Shown in pieces: positions 47,840 to 56,754 of a DNA stretch of 64,000 nucleotides. The translations under genes were made by a program, and so were the position numbers. The stretch is from Colwellia sp. 12G3 (GTDB taxonomy: Bacteria > Pseudomonadota > Gammaproteobacteria > Enterobacterales > Alteromonadaceae): positions 1 through 64,000 of the forward strand of contig NZ_PJAQ01000066.1 in assembly GCF_002836775.1 (NCBI RefSeq), in the 5' to 3' direction. Each line of letters opens with the position of its first letter. The stretch's first letter is position 1. The notes beneath the pieces were generated by a model. The model was not told the DNA's origin. It searched no databases and saw only the letters and a program-made list of their open reading frames with translations.

Positions 47840-50800
47840 TGTTATTTAAAATGGTTAATCAAAAAATTAAGCAAGATTTATGCATTGCATCCTATTGGTT
47901 AAAGTTAGCCCTCATTACTGTCTTTTCAATAGTATTAGTCGGTTGTCAAAGTACTGAACAAAATGGGCATTCAACGCGAAAGACCTTAGCTGACTTGGCC
48001 AATGAACAAGCAAGTATTGAAATTGATAGTATTACCTTAAGCCGTTCTCAAAGGGCTAGTAAACTAGCACAATTATACCAAAAAATACTTACCTTAGAGC
48101 CTGATCTAGAAGTGAGGGCACAAATAGAATACCGCGTGGTTCAAATGAATACGCAAGCTTATGAGTTAATCGATGATGAAGCATTAACTGATGCTCAAGG
48201 TTTGCAAAAATCCGAGGAAGCCCTGAATGCCTTGATATTATCTTATCAAGATTTAATTACACGATTCCCTGGGCGCAGCGATAATGAATGGATGCAATAT
48301 CAATTGGCTAAGGCTCTTGATTTGCAAGGAAAGTCTAAAGAAAGCTTACGACAAATGGAGGCTTTACTCGCTAAATATCCGCACAGTCAATATAGCGCCG
48401 AATTACACTTTAGACGCGGTGATATTTATTATAATTTTCAGGAATATTCTGCGGCACTGCAAGCATATTCCTCGGTAACTAATACAGCAAGTACAGCCGT
48501 TAATAATGAGAGTTATTATGTCAATAGTCGCTATATGTCAGCTTGGGTACTGTTTAAGCTTAATCGTTTAGCACAAGCGGATATCGAATTTATCTCGTTA
48601 CTTGATTACTTAGTCGACCAAGAAAATATACAAGGTTATCAAGATGACTTTAGCTTTGATAAGCTCGACCCTCGTTACGCGAGTTTAGTGGCTGATGTAC
48701 AAAGGGTATTAAGTATTTCATTGAGCCAGCAACAACAATCTGCATCATTGGTTGCGCTAACAAAACAGCAACAAGGGCTAACTAACTTAAACCTTTATCG
48801 TCATGTTTTATTTAAGAATTTGGCTGACTTCTTAATCAGTAATGAGCTTAAATATGATGCCGAGTTAGCCTATGAAGCCTATATAACCATAGCGCCAAAT
48901 ACCATTTGGGCGGCGCGATATTCATTGGCTTTGTTGGCGTTACTTGAGCAACAAGGGAAATACAGCGCAAGTCGAACATTAAAGCAAAACTATGTTAAAA
49001 AATTCGGCTTCAACAGTACTTTCTGGCAAAAGGCACATGCAGCTAAAGGCAATGAAAGCTTAACTCAGCATGAAATTAATGATGAAATATTGCCTAATTT
49101 GTTACGCTTTAGTTATCAACATAGCCGCCGACTTTATGCTAACGCGCAACGCTTAACCGCTAAAGATAAACGACGCAAAGCTTTTGTAGATACCAGTCTT
49201 GCACTGGCAACCTATTTAGAACTGGCGAAACTTCCACAAGCGAATTACCAGAAAAACAAACCTACATTAAGTAAAAGCTTGTTAGCAGATGAACTTCTTT
49301 TTGCCGATGCTAATTTTGAGGCAGAGCAATATCAGCAGGCGTTAAGTGCTTACCAGCTTATAGCCTATAAAAGAGAACTCATCGTTACTAGCGCAGCGAG
49401 TAGTGCATCTAACCAAGCATCAACACCATTAACGTTTAATCAAACATCAGCGAGTGGTATGGCGGTTAGGAATCAACCTTTTGATAAGCTACGCCTTGAA
49501 GCGGCTTATGCAGCAACATTAACTACGCGAGCAATGCTAAAAGTGGGTAAAGTGAAAGCGACAGATTCTTTGCATACAGTCGGCTTGAATCATGAACAAA
49601 AAGTGCTGTTATTAACGCGTAATCAATTAGATCAACTCTTTGTCGCGAGTTATCCAAAAGATAGTCGCGTATTAACGTTAGCAACACAAGCTACGCAATA
49701 TGCCTATAGTGCTAAAGACCATCAAGCAGTTAATTATTACAGTGACTTCATTTTACAAAGTCATTTAGTTATCCCTAGTGACTCTCAAGCATCGACACTG
49801 GCTTCAGTAAAGAAAGCGTATGTGCCCATTAAGTTAACCAAATTAAATAAGCTCGCTTTGAAACAAGTACAAATTGCCAGCCAATTACAGGCGAATAGTC
49901 TGTACCAACAAAAGCATTATGTTCAGGCAGAAGCGGCTTATCAATTAGCATTAGCCTATGTAGCCAATACCAACGGAATTAACAGCAATAAAATACAAGT
50001 GAAGAAGCGCAAAGAAATGCGTGAGTTATTGGCATCATGTATCTACTTTCAAGCGCAAGATTTAGTAAAAGAACAACCATTGTTAGCGGTTCAAGATTAT
50101 CTGCGCGTGGGTAGAGTCGTACCTGAATCTTCCTATAGGTTAAATGCGGAGTTTGATGCCGGTAATATTTTGCTGGCGCAGAAGAAATGGCGACAGGGTA
50201 TTGAAGTCTTATCTGATTTTAAAAAACGCTATCCAAGTCACGAATATAGCCGATCAATTTCGGCAAAGTTAGCCAAGGCTTATGAGCATACCCAGCAGTG
50301 GCAATTGGCCGCGGCGCAATTGTTAACTATGATTAATGGACCTGAATCGGTTGGCTTTTCTGACGAATTAAAACGAGAGGCACAATATACCGCTGCTGAA
50401 TATTATCAAAAAGCGGGTAATACAGACAAAGCCTTAGCCACTTACCGAACTTATGCTCATAAATACCCTAAGCCTTTTGTCGTTGCGCAGGAAGTACGCT
50501 TAAAACTTAGTGAGTTTTATCAACAGAAAAAGGATACCAATAAGCAGTATTTCTGGTATCGCAAGATTGTCAAATATCATGATATAAAGCTAAGAAATTC
50601 AGCGAGTAGTATTACTGCAAGAACAGAGTACTTAGCGTCATATGCTGCATTAGGTTTAGGAAAAGCACATCAACAAACCTTTACTTGGACCAAGCTTAAA
50701 TTACCGCTCAATAAAAGTTTGAAACGTAAACAAGCAGCGATGAAGGCTGCGATTGAATATTATCAAAAAGTGTTGTCGTATCAAATGGCTGAATTTGTAC

Positions 50801-51099
50801 CACAAGCATCGTTTAATTTAGCTACCATGTATGGTCTATTGGCCAGTGACATTATGTCTTCAGAGCGACCTAATGATCTTGATGAACTGGCATTAGAAGA
50901 ATATGAGCTATTACTGGAAGATATCGCTATCCCTTTTGAAGACAAGGCTATCGAAATACATACCAACAATGCGCAGCGAGCTTGGCAAGATGTATTTGAC
51001 GATTGGGTTGAGCAAAGCTTTAGCGCTTTGGCTGAATTAGATCCCGCGCAATATAATAAACAGGAGCGGACAAGTCATGCTATTCAAGCAATTTACTAA
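47839..51099 (+). CDS. Large TPR lipoprotein (GltD/AgmU-like)
   Basis: 1086 residues with a lipobox (VLVGC near 32-36). TPR-like helical pairs are spread along it: near 155-215 (KALDLQGKSKESLRQMEALL), 490, 685 (YQQKHYVQAEAAYQLALAYV), 772-830 (NILLAQKKWRQGIEVLSDF) and 850-885 (YYQKAGNTDKALATYRTYAH). The last part (about 955-1080) is acidic. Its size and repeats fit AgmU/GltD, a periplasmic protein of the Myxococcus machine. It overlaps both flanking genes, so translation is coupled. Confidence 0.74.
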   Translation: MLFKMVNQKIKQDLCIASYWLKLALITVFSIVLVGCQSTEQNGHSTRKTLADLANEQASIEIDSITLSRSQRASKLAQLYQKILTLEPDLEVRAQIEYRVVQMNTQAYELIDDEALTDAQGLQKSEEALNALILSYQDLITRFPGRSDNEWMQYQLAKALDLQGKSKESLRQMEALLAKYPHSQYSAELHFRRGDIYYNFQEYSAALQAYSSVTNTASTAVNNESYYVNSRYMSAWVLFKLNRLAQADIEFISLLDYLVDQENIQGYQDDFSFDKLDPRYASLVADVQRVLSISLSQQQQSASLVALTKQQQGLTNLNLYRHVLFKNLADFLISNELKYDAELAYEAYITIAPNTIWAARYSLALLALLEQQGKYSASRTLKQNYVKKFGFNSTFWQKAHAAKGNESLTQHEINDEILPNLLRFSYQHSRRLYANAQRLTAKDKRRKAFVDTSLALATYLELAKLPQANYQKNKPTLSKSLLADELLFADANFEAEQYQQALSAYQLIAYKRELIVTSAASSASNQASTPLTFNQTSASGMAVRNQPFDKLRLEAAYAATLTTRAMLKVGKVKATDSLHTVGLNHEQKVLLLTRNQLDQLFVASYPKDSRVLTLATQATQYAYSAKDHQAVNYYSDFILQSHLVIPSDSQASTLASVKKAYVPIKLTKLNKLALKQVQIASQLQANSLYQQKHYVQAEAAYQLALAYVANTNGINSNKIQVKKRKEMRELLASCIYFQAQDLVKEQPLLAVQDYLRVGRVVPESSYRLNAEFDAGNILLAQKKWRQGIEVLSDFKKRYPSHEYSRSISAKLAKAYEHTQQWQLAAAQLLTMINGPESVGFSDELKREAQYTAAEYYQKAGNTDKALATYRTYAHKYPKPFVVAQEVRLKLSEFYQQKKDTNKQYFWYRKIVKYHDIKLRNSASSITARTEYLASYAALGLGKAHQQTFTWTKLKLPLNKSLKRKQAAMKAAIEYYQKVLSYQMAEFVPQASFNLATMYGLLASDIMSSERPNDLDELALEEYELLLEDIAIPFEDKAIEIHTNNAQRAWQDVFDDWVEQSFSALAELDPAQYNKQERTSHAIQAIY

Positions 51100-51976
51100 C
51101 GCTACTGGTGACCACCACGTTTTTCAAGCAACTAAAACAATTGTTATAGCGATAACGTTGTCATTATGGCTAGGTGCTTGTAGTTCAAAGCCGACAGAGG
51201 ATAAAAGCCAAGAAAATGCACTAACAACGCCGCTTGTTACTCATGAAAGCATTGCTCAAGAAAGCATAATGAAAGCAGGCGAAGCTGAAAAAGGGATAGC
51301 TCAACGCAAGAAAATCCCCGCAATCAATCTGTATTTACAGCAACAAGCTGATGCACCCGTAACTGTGCCTGCCAAGGTGCTTAAAGATTACCAACAAGCA
51401 ATTAGCTTAATGAACGATAAAAAATGGCCGCAAGCGCAATTATTATTTGATCAAGTGATCCTTGCTCAGCCGCAATTATCGGGCAGTTATGTCAATAAAG
51501 CGATCATTGTCAAACAGCAAGGCAAGCTTATTCAAGCGCAAGGGTTACTTAATAAGGCCATTGCCGCTAATAAGCTTAATTTGTATGCTCACCACCTACA
51601 GGGACAAGTCTATCGTTTACAAGGAAAATTTGATGAAGCTGAGCACAGCTATTTAGCTGCGCTAGCTATTTGGCCTGACTTTACTGATGCTCAGGCCAGC
51701 ATGGCTATTTTATTAGAGCTTTATCGAGGCCGTTTATTGGATGCTCATGGCTATTATCGTTCATATCTTTTGCTAAACAGTGATGATGAAGAAGTTAAAC
51801 GTTGGCAGGCTGGGTTAGAAATAAAAATAAAACGTGCAGGACTTACCGTGCCCATTGTTGAAAAAACCGAACCACCAATAATCAAGCCGTCAGTTGAGCT
51901 GCCCTCAGATGATGAAGAAATGGTTGATGAGAAGCAAGAGTCGACCAATAAGGCTGAGGAGCCTGAACATGGATAA
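51077..51976 (+). CDS. TPR lipoprotein (GltE/AglT-like)
   Basis: 299 residues; lipobox WLGAC near 34-38. Three TPR units (about 108-235; NDKKWPQAQLLFDQVILAQP, KAIIVKQQGKLIQAQGLLNK, QGQVYRLQGKFDEAEHSYL) precede a Pro/acidic tail (PSDDEEMVDEKQEST). A GGAG site lies within the upstream gene, which it overlaps by 23 bp. In Myxococcus the matching protein (AglT) is an outer-membrane TPR lipoprotein needed for gliding; here the role is inferred only from context. Confidence 0.74.
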   Translation: MLFKQFTNATGDHHVFQATKTIVIAITLSLWLGACSSKPTEDKSQENALTTPLVTHESIAQESIMKAGEAEKGIAQRKKIPAINLYLQQQADAPVTVPAKVLKDYQQAISLMNDKKWPQAQLLFDQVILAQPQLSGSYVNKAIIVKQQGKLIQAQGLLNKAIAANKLNLYAHHLQGQVYRLQGKFDEAEHSYLAALAIWPDFTDAQASMAILLELYRGRLLDAHGYYRSYLLLNSDDEEVKRWQAGLEIKIKRAGLTVPIVEKTEPPIIKPSVELPSDDEEMVDEKQESTNKAEEPEHG

Positions 51977-52325
51977 GATTTTACAACATATAACATTCAC
52001 TTTGACTACGCTTATTTTGCTGACGCAAACGGTAAAGGCTACTGAAACTATTGCGTTAATAAATCAGAATAAAACCAGTAATATTAAAAGTAACAAGGTC
52101 GAACCACTAATTATTCAAAGCCAGGTAAAAGGCTCGCAAGAGCAACCGAATGTTATTTATATCATGCCATGGCAAGGTGTTGATCAGGTCATTGAAGTGA
52201 AAGGTAAAACGCGAACAATAAAATTACCTCATTTTAAACCGATTAATCCTAAGGTCTTTAAAGAGCAAGTACGCTTTTTTGCTAATAAACAATTAGCTGT
52301 GAAACCTAAAGTGGACACTAAATAG
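51969..52325 (+). CDS. Small exported protein of unknown function
   Basis: 118 residues from the ATG at 51969, preceded by GAGGAG and overlapping the previous stop by 8 bp. It has a signal (ITFTLTTLILLTQTVKA) and a basic, beta-rich body (IIQSQVKGSQEQPNVIYIMPW; KGKTRTIKLPHFKP). No family recognised. Last gene of the plus-strand run before the repeat element. Confidence 0.65.
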   Translation: MDKILQHITFTLTTLILLTQTVKATETIALINQNKTSNIKSNKVEPLIIQSQVKGSQEQPNVIYIMPWQGVDQVIEVKGKTRTIKLPHFKPINPKVFKEQVRFFANKQLAVKPKVDTK

Positions 52326-52361
52326 CATGCTGATGAAGTTAACTCAGGAGTTTCCTGTAAA

Positions 52362-52490
52362 CGTCATCTTCGAAGTCTCTGATCGGAACGTAGCATGGAG
52401 GCTACTTAGTAGACAATGCAAGACGCATATTGTCCTGTTCCATCACTCTTTAGAAACTGGTTCCTCGATTAATACACCACGAGGATGACG
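52362..52490. repeat. Composite repeat: family 1 ends with a family 2 double hairpin inside
   Basis: The outer ends (CGTCATCTTCGAAGTCTCTG and CACGAGGATGACG) belong to the family seen at 7413 and 13217. The interior contains GTAGC-ATGGAG-GCTAC (52390-52405) and GACAATGC-AAGAC-GC-AT-ATTGTC (52412-52434), which match the two hairpins of the element at 14079-14122 with paired (compensatory) base changes. It lies between the TPR operon and the TolQ-like operon. Confidence 0.65.
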
Positions 52491-52616
52491 TCATTTAGCC
52501 ATGTGCTGCACAGGCACGATAAATAATAAGAGTGATGAAAAGAATACAGAATAATAAATTATTAAACAAAACCAAACTAACCGCAAAAAATTATAAAAAT
52601 ATAAAAGGAAAGCAAC

Positions 52617-53270
52617 ATGGGTATTTTTGACAGCATCATCACATTTTTACAAACGGGTGGAACATTTATTTACCCTATCGCCTTAGTATTAGTAGTCGGT
52701 TTAGCGATTAGTATAGAACGTTGGATTTATTTAAGTTCAGCATTAAGAACCAACCGTAAAGCGTTTGCCCTGCTAAAAGATTCACTAAAAAAGGGTGATA
52801 TTGAGACGATTAGTAAATATGCAAATGAAAATTCAGCGCCAGTACTTGATGTCTTACAATCAGGCATCGCACGTTTATCGTCAGTAAAACGCAGAGAAGA
52901 TGTCGAATATGCGATGGAAGAAACCATGATGGAGTATATGTTACGTCTTGAAAAACGTACGCCATTTTTAGCCGTTTTAGCTAACATTGCGACACTACTA
53001 GGTTTGCTTGGTACTATCATGGGCTTAATCGCGGCTTTCTCTGCGGTTGCTAATGCCGATCCTGCTGAAAAAGCGAACTTGCTGTCTTCAAGTATTTCAG
53101 TGGCAATGAATACCACTGCTTTTGGTTTGATCACCGCTATTCCTCTCATATTACTTCACACAAGTTTAATGGGTAAAACCGCGGCTATAGCTGACTCATT
53201 AGAAATGGCCGGCATCAAATTACTAAACTCGCTTTCTTTTGGTCCGTCGTCTGACGAACACAGAGGCTAA
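52617..53270 (+). CDS. TolQ/ExbB/MotA-family proton channel protein (AglR-like)
   Basis: 217 residues, three membrane segments (about 17-37, 122-148, 165-190). The family core is NIATLLGLLGTIMGLIAAF and the third segment SVAMNTTAFGLITAIPLIL, with the conserved Thr/polar residues that line the proton path. It forms, with ExbD-type proteins, a proton-motive-force-driven motor. First gene of the four-gene energising operon; AAAGGAAA before the ATG. Confidence 0.92.
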   Translation: MGIFDSIITFLQTGGTFIYPIALVLVVGLAISIERWIYLSSALRTNRKAFALLKDSLKKGDIETISKYANENSAPVLDVLQSGIARLSSVKRREDVEYAMEETMMEYMLRLEKRTPFLAVLANIATLLGLLGTIMGLIAAFSAVANADPAEKANLLSSSISVAMNTTAFGLITAIPLILLHTSLMGKTAAIADSLEMAGIKLLNSLSFGPSSDEHRG

Positions 53271-53274
53271 GAAA

Positions 53275-53814
53275 ATGAGACGTCGTCGTCGCATTAATCC
53301 ACCCGAAGCCGAACTCGACATCACTTCATTTATGAACTTGATGATAGTGTTAGTGCCGGTATTACTGTTAAGTTTGGTCTTTTCTCAGGTGCGCATTTTA
53401 AACTTACAGCTACCTGTTGCTGCACAAGCTGCCAATGATCCTAATGATGAGCCTAAAGTATTAGAGTTAGTGATAAGCCAAACCGGCTTTGATTTGAATT
53501 ATCCAGCGGGCATTTTGTTGAAGAAATTTGATAAAACACCGAAAGGCTATCAGTTTGCTAATCTGTCGATTTATTTACAAGATTTGAAATTAACTTTTCA
53601 GCAAAATAAACAGGACAAAAGTGACATTGTGTTGTTACTAGCGCCAGATATTGATTATCAAACGATAGTGTCAACGATGGACACGGTACGATCTTTTAAA
53701 GCGGTAGTAGCGGCTAACTTAGTCGATGCAGAACTTTTCCCACAGATCTCTTTAGGTGATGCGCCAGAAGTTATAACGGTTAAAGCTGAGACTCCCTTAG
53801 GAGGAAAGCCATGA
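53275..53814 (+). CDS. TolR/ExbD-family protein lacking the membrane Asp (AglQ/S-like)
   Basis: 179 residues from the ATG at 53275 (AGAGG upstream; an in-frame ATG at 53239 would overlap the channel gene). It has a basic N-terminus, one membrane segment (about 16-37) and a periplasmic domain. The membrane aspartate that carries protons in TolR and ExbD (in LVDVMLVLL-type motifs) is Asn21 here: SFMNLMIVLVPVLL, codon AAC at 53335-53337. The paralogue encoded next keeps its Asp, so a heteromeric motor with one active subunit is plausible. Confidence 0.87.
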   Translation: MRRRRRINPPEAELDITSFMNLMIVLVPVLLLSLVFSQVRILNLQLPVAAQAANDPNDEPKVLELVISQTGFDLNYPAGILLKKFDKTPKGYQFANLSIYLQDLKLTFQQNKQDKSDIVLLLAPDIDYQTIVSTMDTVRSFKAVVAANLVDAELFPQISLGDAPEVITVKAETPLGGKP

Positions 53815-54341
53815 AACAGTCTTTTAAAGCAAAACGCCTAGCAAAACATCATAAGCGCTTTAGTGCTGGCTCTAAATTGAACCTTGTCTCGTTAATGGAT
53901 ATCTTCACTATTTTGGTCTTCTTTCTTATTGTTAATCAGTCTGAAGTGCGGGTACTGCAAAATACTAAAGAAATAAACCTCCCAGTCTCTATTGCAGAAG
54001 AAATGCCGGCCGAAAATGTATTAATTACCGTGTTACCACTGAGTATAATGATACAAGAACGCGTCATTTGGCAGCAAACAAATGCCATAACCGAGGTAAG
54101 TGACGCGCTTAATTTGGGCCTTATCAAGGCAATAAAAACTGAATTAAGTTATCTGTCGACTAAGCGCCCTATATTAACTGACAATGAAACGAAAAATGGC
54201 CGAGCGGTTACTATTATTGGCGATGCTAGCGTACCTTATCAAGTGTTAAAACAGATCATGGCAGCTTGCGCTGACAGTGATTATCGTAATATGTCGTTAG
54301 CTGTTAAGCAGGTAGCTAAAAGTAAGATAAAAGGGGGCTAA
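53811..54341 (+). CDS. TolR/ExbD-family protein with intact membrane Asp (AglQ/S-like)
   Basis: 176 residues, overlapping the previous gene by ATGA. One membrane segment at about 25-45 has LVSLMDIFTILVFFLIVNQ with the proton-carrying Asp. A periplasmic domain follows, ending near ADSDYRNMSLAVKQ, a usual ExbD C-terminal element. Two ExbD paralogues behind one ExbB is the arrangement of Myxococcus AglRQS. Confidence 0.9.
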   Translation: MKQSFKAKRLAKHHKRFSAGSKLNLVSLMDIFTILVFFLIVNQSEVRVLQNTKEINLPVSIAEEMPAENVLITVLPLSIMIQERVIWQQTNAITEVSDALNLGLIKAIKTELSYLSTKRPILTDNETKNGRAVTIIGDASVPYQVLKQIMAACADSDYRNMSLAVKQVAKSKIKGG

Positions 54342-55297
54342 TGATGACATCAGCCACTTTAGCATCGAATTTATCAGCTAAGAAAAGTGATGATTTAAGT
54401 AACGTATTTCAGGATACGACTCAGGATAAAAAATTCTCGCGTATTCTACAAAGTCTGATTGGGCTTTATTTACTTATAGCGGTGGTAGTGCCGTTTATTG
54501 AACAAGTTGAAGTATCACGGGAAATAAAAGAAAAGGTACCGGTACAGCTAGCAAAAATTATGCTGAAAGAAAAAAAATTACCGATACCGGATAAACCAAA
54601 GGAAAAGCCGATAGAAGAGAAAAAACCAGAAGAACTAAAAGACAAACCAGAGAAAAAAGTTGAGCCACCAAAGACCAAAAGACAAGCGGCAAAACAAAAA
54701 GCACAATCGTCGGGTTTAGCAGCTATGAAAGATGAACTTTTTGCGATGCGTGAAGCCTTTGAGGTAAAGCCAGCGAGCACCACAAAATTAAATAAAACGA
54801 ACGCAGCTGAGGTAAAAGTTCAACGTAAGTTATTGGCCAGTGCCGCTAACACGCAGAGTTCAACATTATCTGCAGCTAATACCACTCAAACCGTGGCAAG
54901 TGATGAGTTGAGTACTAGAAACACTCAACAAGTACGATTATCTGCAGAGGAAGTACTAGCGAGCACTGATACCGCAGTTGCCGAGTCATTGGCAGCGCAA
55001 AAGTCAGGACAACGCTCTGAAGTAGCATTAAGACGAACACTAGAGGCGAACAAGTCTCGGCTTTATGCCCGGTATAATCGCGCGCTACGTAAAGACCCTT
55101 TTTTAAAGGGTAAGGTATTGTTTGAGATAGAAATTTTACCATCTGGAAAAGTAAATAAAGTAACGATTAAATCAAGTGAATTAAATAACGCCAAGTTAGA
55201 GCTACAGCTTACCAGTATTTTACGTGCTATTAAGTTTAGTACGGAAAGTGTGGGCACCGTGGTGACTATTTGGGCAATCGATTTTTTACCGAGTTAA
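54341..55297 (+). CDS. AgmX/PglI C-terminal-domain TonB-like protein (GltG-like)
   Basis: 318 residues. One membrane segment (about 36-54, LIGLYLLIAVVVPFIEQV), a Lys/Pro/Glu-rich stretch (about 75-125, as in TonB), a low-complexity Ser/Thr/Ala middle, and a C-terminal domain (about 235-318: LEANKSRLYARYNRALRKDP, GKVLFEIEILPSGKVNKVTI) of the AgmX/PglI (myxobacterial) type. It should link the ExbB/ExbD-like motor to periplasmic and outer-membrane partners. Start shares its A with the upstream stop. Confidence 0.88.
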   Translation: MMTSATLASNLSAKKSDDLSNVFQDTTQDKKFSRILQSLIGLYLLIAVVVPFIEQVEVSREIKEKVPVQLAKIMLKEKKLPIPDKPKEKPIEEKKPEELKDKPEKKVEPPKTKRQAAKQKAQSSGLAAMKDELFAMREAFEVKPASTTKLNKTNAAEVKVQRKLLASAANTQSSTLSAANTTQTVASDELSTRNTQQVRLSAEEVLASTDTAVAESLAAQKSGQRSEVALRRTLEANKSRLYARYNRALRKDPFLKGKVLFEIEILPSGKVNKVTIKSSELNNAKLELQLTSILRAIKFSTESVGTVVTIWAIDFLPS

Positions 55298-55330
55298 TTA
55301 GCAAATGCTATTCGGTAAGATGAGGAGCTA

Positions 55331-55367
55331 AACACTTAGATAACTAGCGTATCTAAGTGCTTTTTAT
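55331..55367 (+). terminator. Rho-independent terminator of the TolQ-like operon
   Basis: Perfect 10-bp stem CACTTAGATA / TATCTAAGTG with loop ACTAGCG, followed by C and T5. 55368-55540 shows nothing else clear. Confidence 0.85.
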
Positions 55368-55540
55368 TGTCTAAACGGAAGTATCTGATAAAAGAGTTAA
55401 AAAATTTCAACCTTACAGAACATTTTCTTTATTATCATTTCCCCCGACAATTGAAGCTTCCCTAACGCTATTCCACAAGTCCTTTAATTGCTACTTAGCT
55501 CTCGTTGAGTTCGTCATATTGTTCGATTGAAATTGACTCG

Positions 55541-56335
55541 TTATTTACCGATAAATAGTTCATTTAACTCAGTAGTTAAGCGCACTTTTGTTTTTTGTTC
55601 ATCAATAGCTGATAGTTGATGCCTATCGATGCAAGAGCCAACATTGAATACATGCTGCTTCAAATCAATAGTCTGTCTTGCCAACTTACAATGAAACAAG
55701 TTATGCGTTGCCATAACGATGTTTTTAACCCGATATTTGTCAAGGGTCGCTTTAGTTAAATGATCACTAATCTGAGTAATGTCATTATCACTAAAGTATT
55801 TTTTACCACGTTGATCGCGAGTCATGCCGCGAATGCGATAATCTATATCGATAACATCCGCCGAGAAAGCCTCAATGACATAATCTAAGACTTTTAAGGG
55901 AGAAATAACACCACAGGTCGATAATTCAATATCGACTCTAAAAATGGCGATGCCATCTTGAGGCGTTTCTTCAGGGTAGGTGTGAATACATAAGTGGCTT
56001 TTATCTAGATGAGCCACTAAAGATTCTGGCTTTGCTTCTTCTGAAATCATTAAGGTCACACTCGCTCCTTGAGGAGTGTAATCTTGGCTTGCGATATTAA
56101 GTACATTACCACCGATAGCGTGACAAACTTTAGTAAGCAGCACTTCAAGGCGCTTACTGCTATAAGTTTCATTGATGTAAGCGTTGTAGCTTGCAATAGT
56201 TTGGCTAGAAAGTATGTCTAAAGATAAGTCTAAAGGTATGTCTAAAGGTATGTAATGCACCCTGTATAACGAAAAGCTTAAACTTTTCGTTAAATTATTA
56301 AAGCCATACAGGGGGATTTTATTGTTAGTGTGCAT
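55541..56335 (-). CDS. speD: S-adenosylmethionine decarboxylase proenzyme
   Basis: About 264 residues, the class 1 (E. coli-type) pyruvoyl enzyme that makes decarboxylated SAM for spermidine synthesis. The self-cleavage site is the K-S bond in LDKSHLCIHTYPE; the new Ser becomes the pyruvoyl group. YGFNNLTKSLSF and STCGVISPLK also match. I prefer ATG at 56335 over a TTG one codon earlier. An in-frame 12-bp repeat (56212-56251) inserts PLDIPLDLSLDIL near residue 31. No speE is adjacent. Confidence 0.94.
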   Translation of the reverse strand: MHTNNKIPLYGFNNLTKSLSFSLYRVHYIPLDIPLDLSLDILSSQTIASYNAYINETYSSKRLEVLLTKVCHAIGGNVLNIASQDYTPQGASVTLMISEEAKPESLVAHLDKSHLCIHTYPEETPQDGIAIFRVDIELSTCGVISPLKVLDYVIEAFSADVIDIDYRIRGMTRDQRGKKYFSDNDITQISDHLTKATLDKYRVKNIVMATHNLFHCKLARQTIDLKQHVFNVGSCIDRHQLSAIDEQKTKVRLTTELNELFIGK

Positions 56336-56349
56336 CAAGTTAAATAACG

Positions 56350-56754
56350 TTACTGAGCAACAATTTCAAAATCGTGAGTAATGTTCACTTTGGCATTTAA
56401 CATTAAGGCGACTGAACAATATTTGTCTGCAGATAAGCTTACTGCGCGCTCAACGTGCTTAGCAGCAACATCAGTGCCAGTGATAACAAAATGAAGGTGA
56501 ATTTTTTCAAACAATGCTGGCACGCTATCAACACGAGTACCATCAATTTCGACATGACAACCGATAACATTTTGTCGCGCTTTTTTTAATATACTAACCA
56601 CATCTACTGAAGAACATCCTCCCAGAGAAATTAGCACAGCTTCCATAGGGCTTGGTGCTAAGTTGCCACCATTTGCATCTAAAACCAGGGTGTGACCACT
56701 TTCTGAGGTGCCCATGAATAACTCTTCGCCTAACCATTTTACTTGTGCTTTCAT
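56350..56754 (-). CDS. yhfA: OsmC-family protein YhfA
   Basis: 134 residues of the OsmC/Ohr fold. The family cysteines are in LGGCSSVDVV (about 47) and DKYCSVALML (about 111), a pair that in OsmC/Ohr proteins reduces peroxides; YhfA itself has no proven substrate. It lies 14 bp upstream of speD on the same strand. In E. coli, yhfA is beside crp and prkB, neither of which adjoins it here. Confidence 0.9.
   Translation of the reverse strand: MKAQVKWLGEELFMGTSESGHTLVLDANGGNLAPSPMEAVLISLGGCSSVDVVSILKKARQNVIGCHVEIDGTRVDSVPALFEKIHLHFVITGTDVAAKHVERAVSLSADKYCSVALMLNAKVNITHDFEIVAQ

Noticed and set aside
41705..55297. Direct call of gliding motility genes with Glt/Agl symbols
   Set aside because: The similarity is at the level of domains and layout; sequence identity could not be tested and the function may differ, so no gene symbols were given.
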